A stretch of 10,702 nt of DNA, from positions 1 through 10,702 of the forward strand of contig CASEST010000019.1 in NCBI GenBank assembly GCA_949290725.1. Reading direction: 5' to 3'. Both the position numbers and the translations under genes were made by a program. Below, piece after piece: positions 1 through 6,404 of the stretch (its first letter is position 1; each line of letters opens with the position of its first letter). Origin of the DNA: an uncultured bacterium. Lineage in GTDB: Bacteria; Bacillota_I; Bacilli_A; RFN20; CAG-826. The notes beneath the pieces were generated by a model. That model saw nothing but the letters and a program-made list of their open reading frames with translations. It searched no databases and had not been told where the DNA came from.

Positions 1-3
1 TAA

Positions 4-87
4 TTTAATTTAAATAAAAATTATTTAAGTGCTACAACATTTAATAAAGCAAATTTAGAAAATTATATGGAGAAAAATAAGGAATAA
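4..87 (+). other. Possible 3' remnant of an upstream coding region
   Basis: A reading frame is open from 4 to a TAA at 85-87. It encodes about 27 residues of mixed composition ending in ENYMEKNKE, and the terminator follows 10 nt later. The same frame has TAA at 1-3 and no start codon before ATG at 67, and the other two + frames also carry stops within the first 15 bases. It may be the tail of a frameshifted or degraded gene, or chance. No function can be proposed. Confidence 0.2.
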
Positions 88-97
88 AATAATAAAA

Positions 98-133
98 AAA
101 AGAGTACCCTCTGCAGTGGGAACTCTTTTATTT
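98..133 (+). terminator. Intrinsic terminator of an upstream gene
   Basis: The left arm 98-105 plus CCC at 107-109 pairs with GGG at 118-120 plus 122-129. This gives 11 base pairs with one A/A mismatch around an 8-nt loop (TCTGCAGT). A T-rich tract follows on the + strand, and an A-run at 92-101 precedes it, so it could also stop transcription from the other direction. It probably ends a + strand transcript entering from left of the window. Confidence 0.8.
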
Positions 134-295
134 GGCAATATTATAGATAAAAACATCGATAATGTCAACAATGAAATTACAACATTTTAAGTAGCTCAAA
201 GATTAATATAATTTAAAATATACTACTTTATTAGTTTTAAAAAATATAAAATATTTATACTATTAGGATTTTTAATATCACAATGGGGAATTTAT

Positions 296-1054
296 ATGTT
301 TTTAAATGTTTTTAGTGAAGCTATTAATAATGGAATAACACCTACCAGAAATTTAAATTTACTCTATATAATTTTAGATATTGTATTTTTATTAATATTT
401 ATCGGCTTATTAATTTATAAAAAAAGATATGCGACATTAATTTTTGCGCTTTTTGGCGGGATTATATATACAGTTGTTGATTACGGAGGTTTTTATCTTT
501 TATCACATAGTAGAGAAGTTTATATTAATGGTGAACTAGCTGATCCATTAGATACTTTTTATGTTCTTTTATGGATGTCTATGAGTTATGGGATAACTAA
601 TTTCGCCTTTATCTGGGTTTGCATTAATAAAGACAAATATATGAAATATTGGTTGCTTCTAATTATTATGTGGTGGTTAATCGCTCCTTCGATTGCAGAA
701 TTAGGGGGAGAAGCGAATATTACAACTTATAGAACTACGAATAAATATCATGGGTTTATGGGTGTGGTGTTAATTATTTCTTACTTAATTTTAATTATTT
801 GCTTATTACGAGCTAAAAAGCCATTTGTTAATATATTAATCCTTTTTATAATTGGTTTTTCGGTGCAATTTTCGCGGGAATTTTCTTTATTAATAAACGG
901 AATAAGACCAATGAATGAAGAAAGCATTAGAACGCTTTTAGTTAATTCCTTTTTAGAAACTAATTTGGGAATGCCTATTATTTATGGAATTTATTATTTA
1001 TATTCAAAAAAATTTAATGAGGATTTAACAAGAAAAGTACCTGTTAACAACTAA
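296..1054 (+). CDS. Unknown multi-pass membrane protein (7 TM)
   Basis: A 252-residue integral membrane protein of unknown function. Seven hydrophobic segments are visible, at about residues 20-41, 46-68, 88-108, 116-136, 152-172, 175-195 and 219-240. Acidic or aromatic positions sit in or beside them, such as the VDYGGFY stretch near residue 60 and the MWWLIAPSIAELG stretch near 124-137. No signal peptide, nucleotide-binding or catalytic motif is seen. The start at 296 is supported by GGGGAA at 285-290, five bases upstream. A weak -10-like TATACT lies at 256-261 without a convincing -35 box. The gene converges on the NUDIX gene with only 11 bases between the stops and no obvious terminator there. 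It resembles small hypothetical membrane proteins of Bacillota as I remember them, but I cannot name a family. Confidence 0.8.
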   Translation: MFLNVFSEAINNGITPTRNLNLLYIILDIVFLLIFIGLLIYKKRYATLIFALFGGIIYTVVDYGGFYLLSHSREVYINGELADPLDTFYVLLWMSMSYGITNFAFIWVCINKDKYMKYWLLLIIMWWLIAPSIAELGGEANITTYRTTNKYHGFMGVVLIISYLILIICLLRAKKPFVNILILFIIGFSVQFSREFSLLINGIRPMNEESIRTLLVNSFLETNLGMPIIYGIYYLYSKKFNEDLTRKVPVNN

Positions 1055-1065
1055 TAAACTACTAA

Positions 1066-1488
1066 TTATCTACTAATTTTCTTTAAAATATATAAATTGG
1101 CTTTATATAGAACATCTTTATCGCTTTGATATGTTAGTTTTTTGTAAGCTTCTAAATATGGTAAAAATTCTTGAGAATCTACTTCGTTATCATGTAGATC
1201 AACTGGTCTATTATCATTTTTAGTTTCAGCTACAAAAAAGATTACGTCCTTTATTATATTTTCAAAAGGTGAATAAGTGATTATTTCTTTAAAATTAGTA
1301 TCTAATTTAACATCTAAATTAGTTTCTTCCTTGATCTCTCTTATTGCTGTTTCTACTTCGTTTTCATTTCCTTCGACATGGCCTTTACATAAAGAATAAT
1401 GACCTAAGCTCATATGTAGGATTAAATAATAAATCGTATAATCAACAATCTTATAAATAATAGCACCACAACTTTTTTCTTTCTTCAT
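1066..1488 (-). CDS. NUDIX hydrolase, Ap4A-hydrolase-like
   Basis: Predicted 140-residue NUDIX pyrophosphohydrolase. The N-terminus MKKEKSCGAIIYK and the phrase CKGHVEG resemble asymmetric diadenosine tetraphosphate hydrolases of Bacillota, which cleave Ap4A to ATP and AMP in the cytoplasm. The NUDIX box spans G36-L58, with G36, E42, R50, E51, E54 and E55 all in place, so metal binding should be intact. The usual glycine near its end is Asn57, and the usual proline before KGH is Cys34. I chose the ATG at 1488 because AGAGGA lies seven bases upstream on the minus strand and the family normally starts here. A TTG at 1548 would add 20 residues of AT-rich sequence and lacks such a site. Substrate assignment is inference from resemblance; other nucleotide substrates are possible. 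Confidence 0.85.
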   Translation of the reverse strand: MKKEKSCGAIIYKIVDYTIYYLILHMSLGHYSLCKGHVEGNENEVETAIREIKEETNLDVKLDTNFKEIITYSPFENIIKDVIFFVAETKNDNRPVDLHDNEVDSQEFLPYLEAYKKLTYQSDKDVLYKANLYILKKISR

Positions 1489-1495
1489 ATTAGAA

Positions 1496-1501
1496 TCCTC
1501 T
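1496..1501 (-). promoter_or_regulatory. Shine-Dalgarno site deciding the NUDIX start
   Basis: On the minus strand this reads AGAGGA, seven bases before the ATG at 1488. It is the main reason for preferring this start over the upstream TTG at 1548. Confidence 0.75.
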
Positions 1502-1506
1502 AGAAG

Positions 1507-1512
1507 ATTATA
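1507..1512 (-). promoter_or_regulatory. Possible -10 box for the NUDIX gene
   Basis: On the minus strand this is a perfect TATAAT, 18 bases before the ATG at 1488. No good -35 hexamer lies 16-18 bases upstream. A perfect TTGACA at 1543-1548 is 30 bases away, too far to pair with it. The transcript would start close to the ribosome binding site, so this call is tentative. Confidence 0.35.
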
Positions 1513-1554
1513 AATAAATTTTTCAACAAATATATATTTTTTTGTCAAATATTA

Positions 1555-1583
1555 TTGAATTAGGATTAAAAATAAAATAAAAT
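1555..1583 (+). promoter_or_regulatory. Predicted promoter of the rimP-rbfA operon
   Basis: TTGAAT at 1555-1560 and TAAAAT at 1578-1583 are separated by 17 bases, as for a housekeeping sigma-A promoter. Transcription would begin near 1590. That places the hairpins at 1590-1632 in the untranslated leader. There is no comparable promoter between the leader terminator and the rimP start. Confidence 0.5.
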
Positions 1584-1597
1584 GATTTTATCATTTT
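1579..1597. repeat. Perfect palindrome over the rimP -10 region
   Basis: AAAATGAT (1579-1586), TTT, ATCATTTT (1590-1597) form a perfect inverted repeat with 8-base arms. It overlaps the -10 hexamer and the predicted start site. It could be an operator, or its right arm could serve the leader hairpin at 1590-1607. Confidence 0.4.
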
Positions 1598-1604
1598 TAG
1601 GAAT

Positions 1605-1632
1605 GATGCCTTGTTAGGCATCTATTTTTTTT
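1605..1632 (+). terminator. Leader terminator (attenuator) upstream of rimP
   Basis: GATGCC (1605-1610), loop TTGTTA, GGCATC (1617-1622), then T-A and eight T residues: a short intrinsic terminator ending 15 bases before the rimP ATG. No gene on the + strand ends nearby and the predicted operon promoter is upstream, so it sits in the 5' leader. The segment AATGAT (1602-1607) can instead pair with ATCATT (1590-1595), giving a mutually exclusive antiterminator-like hairpin. Confidence 0.65.
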
Positions 1633-1646
1633 AATAAGGGGGATAC

Positions 1647-2108
1647 ATGATAGATATAAATTTAATTAAAGAACCTATAAGTGAAAAATTGAAAGAACTA
1701 TCTTATGAGCTATATTCTTTAAGAACATATGTCGATAAAAAAACAAATATTCTTGAGATTGTAGTTGATCGCGATTCTTCGATAGATTTAGATGATATTG
1801 TCGAGGTCTCAAATAATATATCAACTTTACTTGATGAATTAATTAAAGATGATACCCCTTATACTTTAGATATTTCTTCTTTAGGAGCAGAAAAACCAAT
1901 AAAGTTAGAATCTCTAGATAAATATGTTGGGCAATATGTAAATGTTCACTTATCAAATCCTTATAAGGGAGAAAATACTTTAGAAGGAGATTTGGTTGAA
2001 ATCGATAGCGACAAAGTAGTTATACAATTTAAAATAAAAACTAGATTAGTTAAAGCAGAAATCTTAAGGAAAGATATTGATAGAGCTAGATTAGCAATTA
2101 AATTTTAA
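1647..2108 (+). CDS. rimP: Ribosome maturation factor RimP
   Basis: RimP (YlxS/YhbC), 153 residues, full length. It binds the 30S subunit precursor and aids early assembly around the central pseudoknot and S12. The N-terminal alpha/beta domain (about 1-86) ends in the family signature LDISSLGAEKPIK at 74-86, where the usual SSPG proline is Leu79. The C-terminal SH3-like barrel (about 90-153) carries GQYVNVHL and closes with DIDRARLAIKF. The ATG at 1647 follows a strong AAGGGGGA site at 1636-1643. It is the first gene of the operon, preceded by a leader terminator, and nusA follows after 14 bases. This matches the rimP-nusA order seen in most Bacillota. Confidence 0.95.
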   Translation: MIDINLIKEPISEKLKELSYELYSLRTYVDKKTNILEIVVDRDSSIDLDDIVEVSNNISTLLDELIKDDTPYTLDISSLGAEKPIKLESLDKYVGQYVNVHLSNPYKGENTLEGDLVEIDSDKVVIQFKIKTRLVKAEILRKDIDRARLAIKF

Positions 2109-2122
2109 TTAGGAGATAATAC

Positions 2123-3934
2123 ATGGAGAAAAAATCATTTTTAGCCGCTGTTAGTGAGCTAGGTAATCAAAGAGGATTGACAAAAGAAGTTATTGCGGAT
2201 GCTATTTGTGAAGCATTCCAGCTTTCATTAAACAAAAAATTTGAGGATGAATATAAAGTTTTAGGTCGTTTTTCAAAAAGTGTTAAAAAGAATGATAAAA
2301 ATCTTTTGAAGGATAAAGAAGTTGTTAAATTACCTTCCGCTTTAATAAGAGTAGCATGCGATTTAGATCGCGGAACTTTAAATGTTTATCATCAGTTTAA
2401 AGTATTAAACGATGATGATATTCAAGACGATTTTTTAGAGATTTCCTTAGAAGAGGCTCAAAAAGTTAACCCAAATTTACAAGTTGGGGATATCTATGAA
2501 GAAGAAGTTAATTTATCTGATTTAACAAAAAAAGATGTCGATCGTTTTATTTCTAATTTTAAACAAAAGATTTCAAAGGCAGAAAAGAGCGCTTTACTTG
2601 ATATTTATAAAGATAAAATCGGTAGCATCGTTACTGGTTCAGTAGAAAAAGCTGACAGCAATAGTGTTTTATTAAACTTAGGAAGAACTTCAATTACTCT
2701 TTATAAACGCGATTTAATTGGTGATGAAGGCAATTTTTTAAGACCAGGTGACCCTTTGAAAGTTTATATTTCTGATATAGGTAAAGGTGATAAGAAATCT
2801 TCATTGATTCATGCATCTCGTTCTTGCGAAGAATTCTTGCAAAAACTTTTTGAGAGTGAAGTTAATGAAATTGCTGATGGAACCGTTGTCATTAAAGATA
2901 TTGCTAGAATGAGCGGCAAAAGAAGCAAGGTTGTTGTTTATTCAAACGATCCAAATGTCGATGCAAGCGGCGCTTGTATTGGAAAAAATGGCGAAAGAAT
3001 CCAAAGAATTGTTAATCAATTAGGCAATAGTAAAGAAAGCAAAGAAAAAGTAGATGTTGTTTTATACCATCGTAACTTAGGTGTCTATCTTTCTGAAATT
3101 TTAAAACCTGGCGAGATATTAGGTATTAATTTCGGCGAAGACGATAAAACTGCCTTAGTAATTTGTAAAAACGATACAATGAAATTAGCTGTTGGATTAA
3201 AAGGCCAAAATATCTCTCTAGCTAGAAAGTTAACTCATTTAGAAAATATTAAAGTAATCAATGATTATGATATGGAAAAAGAAGGAGTTACTTCATATAA
3301 GCCAATTGAAGAATATATTGCTGAAGATGAAGAAGCTGAAAAAGAAGAAGCAAGAAAGAGATTTAGAGAAGAAAGCATTCGTCATGCTAAGGCAAAAGAA
3401 AATACTGAATCTATTATTGATCATGAAGTTTTAATTGATTCAAATAAGGGCGAAGAACAAGAAGTTACAATAAATCTTAATGAAGACGACTCAACAATTG
3501 TTGAAGAAAAACAAGCTGAAGAATTATTGAATGACGATACTCCAATTGAAGAGAAAAAGGAAGAGACCGAAAAATCTATTTCTGAAATAAGCAACGCAGA
3601 AGAAACAAAGGTTGAAATTGTCAAAGAGAAAAAAGAAACCCCAGTAGAACACCGTGAAGTTAAGACAACTACAACTTTAGAATCTTTAGAAAAATCATTG
3701 GAAGAAGAAAAGAAATCTAAATCTGAATCTAAGAATAAAAAAGCCAATAAAAAGAAAATTGATAAAGTCGCTAAAGAGGAAAGTGACGAAGTTAAAAAAC
3801 CAATTAAGAAGATGGATATTTATACTGAAGAAGAACTTCGCGAACTTGACGATGAAGAAAACGAAAACGACTATTATGACGATGAAGAAGATTGGTCAGA
3901 ATACGATAATGATGATTTCTATGAGGATAAGTAA
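2123..3934 (+). CDS. nusA: Transcription factor NusA with long acidic tail
   Basis: NusA binds RNA polymerase and nascent RNA and controls pausing, intrinsic termination and antitermination. The 603 residues comprise an N-terminal RNAP-binding domain (about 1-130), an S1 domain (about 165-232), KH1 (GKNG at 287-290) and KH2 (GLKG at 358-361). The N-terminal domain carries a lysine-rich insertion around 50-72. Residues 395-603 form a low-complexity extension rich in Glu, Lys, Asp and Ser, ending in a very acidic, Tyr-containing stretch (568-603). Typical Bacillota NusA ends soon after KH2 at about 370-400 residues. Long C-terminal extensions also occur in mycoplasma NusA, as I recall. The start at 2123 has AGGAGA at 2111-2116. 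Its stop overlaps the rnpM start by one base, suggesting translational coupling. The tail's function is unknown; no AR-type repeats are visible. Confidence 0.97.
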   Translation: MEKKSFLAAVSELGNQRGLTKEVIADAICEAFQLSLNKKFEDEYKVLGRFSKSVKKNDKNLLKDKEVVKLPSALIRVACDLDRGTLNVYHQFKVLNDDDIQDDFLEISLEEAQKVNPNLQVGDIYEEEVNLSDLTKKDVDRFISNFKQKISKAEKSALLDIYKDKIGSIVTGSVEKADSNSVLLNLGRTSITLYKRDLIGDEGNFLRPGDPLKVYISDIGKGDKKSSLIHASRSCEEFLQKLFESEVNEIADGTVVIKDIARMSGKRSKVVVYSNDPNVDASGACIGKNGERIQRIVNQLGNSKESKEKVDVVLYHRNLGVYLSEILKPGEILGINFGEDDKTALVICKNDTMKLAVGLKGQNISLARKLTHLENIKVINDYDMEKEGVTSYKPIEEYIAEDEEAEKEEARKRFREESIRHAKAKENTESIIDHEVLIDSNKGEEQEVTINLNEDDSTIVEEKQAEELLNDDTPIEEKKEETEKSISEISNAEETKVEIVKEKKETPVEHREVKTTTTLESLEKSLEEEKKSKSESKNKKANKKKIDKVAKEESDEVKKPIKKMDIYTEEELRELDDEENENDYYDDEEDWSEYDNDDFYEDK

Positions 3935-4194
3935 TGAAGAAAATACCTATAAGAAAATGTCTTATTAGTAACGAGAATTTGCCTAAAGAAGAATTATTTC
4001 GTGTTGTTAGAACTCCATCAGGTGAAGTTATTTTAGATAATACATATAAAGCTAATGGGCGTGGTGCTTATATAAAGAAAAATGAAGAAATAATTTTAAA
4101 AGCCAAGCAAAAGAAAGTTCTTGACCACGTTTTAGGTGTTAAAGTTGACGATTCTATTTATGATAGAATGTTGATGTTTATAAAAATGAAATAG
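3934..4194 (+). CDS. rnpM: YlxR/RnpM family RNA-binding protein
   Basis: Small basic protein of 86 residues in the YlxR family (DUF448). In Bacillus subtilis the protein, renamed RnpM, binds RNase P RNA and modulates its activity; another YlxR has been reported as a nucleoid-associated regulator. Signatures are PIRKCL near the start (5-10), LFRVVRTPSGEVILD at 21-35 and GRGAYI at 42-47. Many relatives have a CxxC after the RKC; here only Cys9 is present, as in the B. subtilis type. The ATG overlaps the nusA stop (TAATG), with GAGGA at 3923-3927, six bases upstream. In B. subtilis an L7Ae-like gene (ylxQ) follows, but here infB follows directly after 19 bases. The RNase P role is carried over from B. 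subtilis and not shown by this sequence. Confidence 0.92.
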   Translation: MKKIPIRKCLISNENLPKEELFRVVRTPSGEVILDNTYKANGRGAYIKKNEEIILKAKQKKVLDHVLGVKVDDSIYDRMLMFIKMK

Positions 4195-4213
4195 TATAAA
4201 AGGAGGATTAGTT

Positions 4214-6055
4214 ATGGCTAAAGATAATAAGAAAAAAATTAGGGAATCTAATATTCCACAAAATTCCGGTCTTCAAAAAAAGAATCTCAATAAAGTTCAA
4301 GGCCAAGTTTTTGTTTTTACAAAATCTTTAACTGTTGGTGAATTAGCTAAAGAATTAAATGTTAATCCTTCAGAAATTATTAAAAAACTTTTCCTCCAAA
4401 AAAAGTTGGTCACAATAAATAATTATTTAGATGATGATACTATTGGCGAAATTTGTTTAGAATTTGGTTTTGACTTTAAAAAGGAAGAAATCATTGATGA
4501 AGAGGATTTTGAGAAAATTAAAATTGATGATAAGCCAGAAGATTTAAAGGAAAGACCTGCAGTTGTTACTATTATGGGTCATGTTGATCATGGTAAAACC
4601 ACTTTAATTGATGCGATTCGTAATTCTAATCTTGCTGCAAATGAATTTGGAGGAATTTCTCAAGAAATTGGTGCCTATCAAAAACAAGTCAATGGTAAGA
4701 AAATTACTTTTATTGATACTCCAGGTCACGAAGCTTTTTCTGCGATGAGAAGTAGAGGAGCAAGTGTTACTGATATCGTTGTTTTAGTAGTTGCAGCAGA
4801 TGATGGTGTTATGCCACAAACTATCGAAGCAATTGATCATGCTAAAGCAGCAAATGTACCAATTATTGTTGCAATTAACAAGATGGATGTTCCAGGAGCG
4901 AACCCAGATAGAGTTGTTAATGAATTAATGAAACATGATGTTATTAGTGAGGATTTTGGTGGCGAAGTCATGGTTTGCAAGATTTCGGCAAAGAAAAAAG
5001 AAGGTATTGATGAATTGCTAGAAACAATTTTGACTGAAGCTGAGATGTTAGAATTAAAAGCTAATCCAAATCGTTATGCAATTGGGACAGTCTTAGAAGC
5101 AGAATTAGATAAAGGCGAAGGTCCTAAAGCTACTTTATTAGTTCAAAATGGTACATTATTCTCTTCCGATTATGTTGTAGTTGGTTCAACTTATGGCAAA
5201 GTTAGAAGGATGACTAATGAATTTAAGCAAGTTTTAAAAGAAGCTTTGCCTTCCACTCCTGTATCCGTAATTGGTTTAAATGAAGTTCCTTTAGCTGGTG
5301 ATCATTTTATGGCTTTCCCAACTGAAAAACAGGCGAAAGATATCGCAGAAAAAAGAAGACTTAAAAAAGTTAATGAAGAAAGATCTCAAAATAGCGGAGT
5401 TACTTCTTTAGAAAATTTATATGAAAAAATTTCTGAAGGCCAAATGAAGCAATTAAACATTGTTGTTAAAGCAGATTCTACTGGTTCTGCAGAAGCAGTA
5501 AAAGCGTCTTTAGAAAAGTTAAATAATGAACAAGTTAAAATCAATGTTATAAGAAGCGCAGCTGGAGCGATTACGGAAAGTGATGTTTTATTAGCTAGTG
5601 CATCAAAAGCTGTTATTTTTGGTTTCAATGTTAGACCTTCAGCTTTGGTTAGAAAAAAAGCAGAAGAAGAGCAAGTTGAGATTAAATTAGAAAGAATTAT
5701 TTATGCTTTAATTGAAGATGTAGAAAACGCAATTAAAGGCCAAATGGTTAAAGAAAAGATTGAACTTTCTGTTGGTCAAGCCGAAGTTAGAAATGTGTTT
5801 AAAGTTTCTAAGGTTGGCGAAATTGCGGGATGTATGGTTACAGATGGAGTCATTAAGAATAATTCTTTGGTACATGTTTTAAGAAATGGAGCCGTTGTTT
5901 ATGATGGCGAAGTTGAATCTTTAAAGCGTTTTAAAGATGATGCAAAAGAAGTTAAAACTGGATTTGAATGTGGTATCAAAATTAAGAATTTTAATGATGT
6001 TCATGAAGGAGATATCATCGAAGCATATGAGATGGTAGATAAAGATAATGAGTAA
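4214..6055 (+). CDS. infB: Translation initiation factor IF-2
   Basis: IF2 is the GTPase that brings fMet-tRNA to the 30S subunit and promotes subunit joining. At 613 residues it is short, comparable to mollicute IF2, because the long N-terminal region is reduced to a lysine-rich leader and one IF2N domain (about 38-88). The GTPase motifs are G1 GHVDHGKT (122-129), G2 GGISQEIGAY (146-155), G3 DTPGH (168-172, catalytic His172), G4 NKMD (222-225) and G5 SAK (258-260). Domain II, C1 (about 410-500, with TESD and GFNVRPS) and the tRNA-binding C2 (about 515-610, with VGEIAGC) follow. In G2 the usual His of TQHIGAY is Glu151. A perfect AGGAGG at 4201-4206 precedes the ATG by seven bases, the strongest site in the operon. 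Its end overlaps rbfA by eight bases. Confidence 0.98.
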   Translation: MAKDNKKKIRESNIPQNSGLQKKNLNKVQGQVFVFTKSLTVGELAKELNVNPSEIIKKLFLQKKLVTINNYLDDDTIGEICLEFGFDFKKEEIIDEEDFEKIKIDDKPEDLKERPAVVTIMGHVDHGKTTLIDAIRNSNLAANEFGGISQEIGAYQKQVNGKKITFIDTPGHEAFSAMRSRGASVTDIVVLVVAADDGVMPQTIEAIDHAKAANVPIIVAINKMDVPGANPDRVVNELMKHDVISEDFGGEVMVCKISAKKKEGIDELLETILTEAEMLELKANPNRYAIGTVLEAELDKGEGPKATLLVQNGTLFSSDYVVVGSTYGKVRRMTNEFKQVLKEALPSTPVSVIGLNEVPLAGDHFMAFPTEKQAKDIAEKRRLKKVNEERSQNSGVTSLENLYEKISEGQMKQLNIVVKADSTGSAEAVKASLEKLNNEQVKINVIRSAAGAITESDVLLASASKAVIFGFNVRPSALVRKKAEEEQVEIKLERIIYALIEDVENAIKGQMVKEKIELSVGQAEVRNVFKVSKVGEIAGCMVTDGVIKNNSLVHVLRNGAVVYDGEVESLKRFKDDAKEVKTGFECGIKIKNFNDVHEGDIIEAYEMVDKDNE

Positions 6056-6404
6056 TAATAAAGAGAGATTAGCTGCCGAAATATCAAAAGACCTTAAAGA
6101 AATTGTTCAATTTGAAATAAAAAACGAGAATATAGGTTTTTTAACCATTACTGATGTAGTGGTTTCAAGTGATCATAGTTATGCAAAAGTTTTTGTTTCG
6201 TTTTTTAATAACCAAGAAAAGAATTTAGAGAAGTTGAATCGAACAAAAGGATTTGTTCGTTCAGCTTTATCTAAAAGATTAAAAACAAGAAGAGTTCCTG
6301 AAATTGAATTTGTATTAGATAATTCTTTTTTAAACGGACTTAAGGTTGAACAGGCTTTAGAAAAAGAAGCAGAAGAACTTAAAAAAAATAAAAAAGACGA
6401 ATAG
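6048..6404 (+). CDS. rbfA: Ribosome-binding factor A
   Basis: RbfA, 118 residues, is a KH-fold protein that binds the 30S precursor near helix 1 of 16S rRNA and supports late maturation and cold growth. Family signatures are GFLTITDVVVSSDHSYAKVFVSF at about 30-52 (typical GFVTVTDVEVSPDL..AKVYVS) and RRVPEIEFVLDNS at 81-93. The C-terminus is short and lysine-rich. The ATG lies inside the end of infB (eight-base overlap) and only a weak GAGATGG is upstream, so translation probably depends on ribosomes finishing infB. Its TAG is immediately followed by the stop of the opposite-strand gene, with no base between them. truB, which commonly follows rbfA, is absent. Confidence 0.95.
   Translation: MSNNKERLAAEISKDLKEIVQFEIKNENIGFLTITDVVVSSDHSYAKVFVSFFNNQEKNLEKLNRTKGFVRSALSKRLKTRRVPEIEFVLDNSFLNGLKVEQALEKEAEELKKNKKDE

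Noticed and set aside
136..295. Gene-free stretch before the membrane protein gene
   Set aside because: I looked for small ORFs, tRNA and hairpins; only a 10-codon ATG frame near 155 and weak AT-rich promoter-like hexamers were seen.
1543..1548. Perfect TTGACA on the minus strand, also a TTG start for the NUDIX gene
   Set aside because: As a -35 box it has no acceptable -10 at 16-18 bases; as a start codon it lacks a ribosome binding site, and the family begins at the ATG at 1488.
3421..3747. 108-codon serine-rich open frame on the minus strand within nusA
   Set aside because: It is the antisense of the Glu/Lys-rich NusA tail; Ser and Phe richness is the mirror of GAA/GAG and AAA codons, and no start signal or domain is seen.
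3759..3968. 69-codon + strand open frame overlapping nusA and rnpM
   Set aside because: It is an out-of-frame Lys/Met-rich reading of the nusA tail with no ribosome binding site; NusA and RnpM explain the region.
5386..5628. 80-codon minus-strand frame inside infB
   Set aside because: It is antisense to a conserved IF2 domain and has no sign of independent coding.
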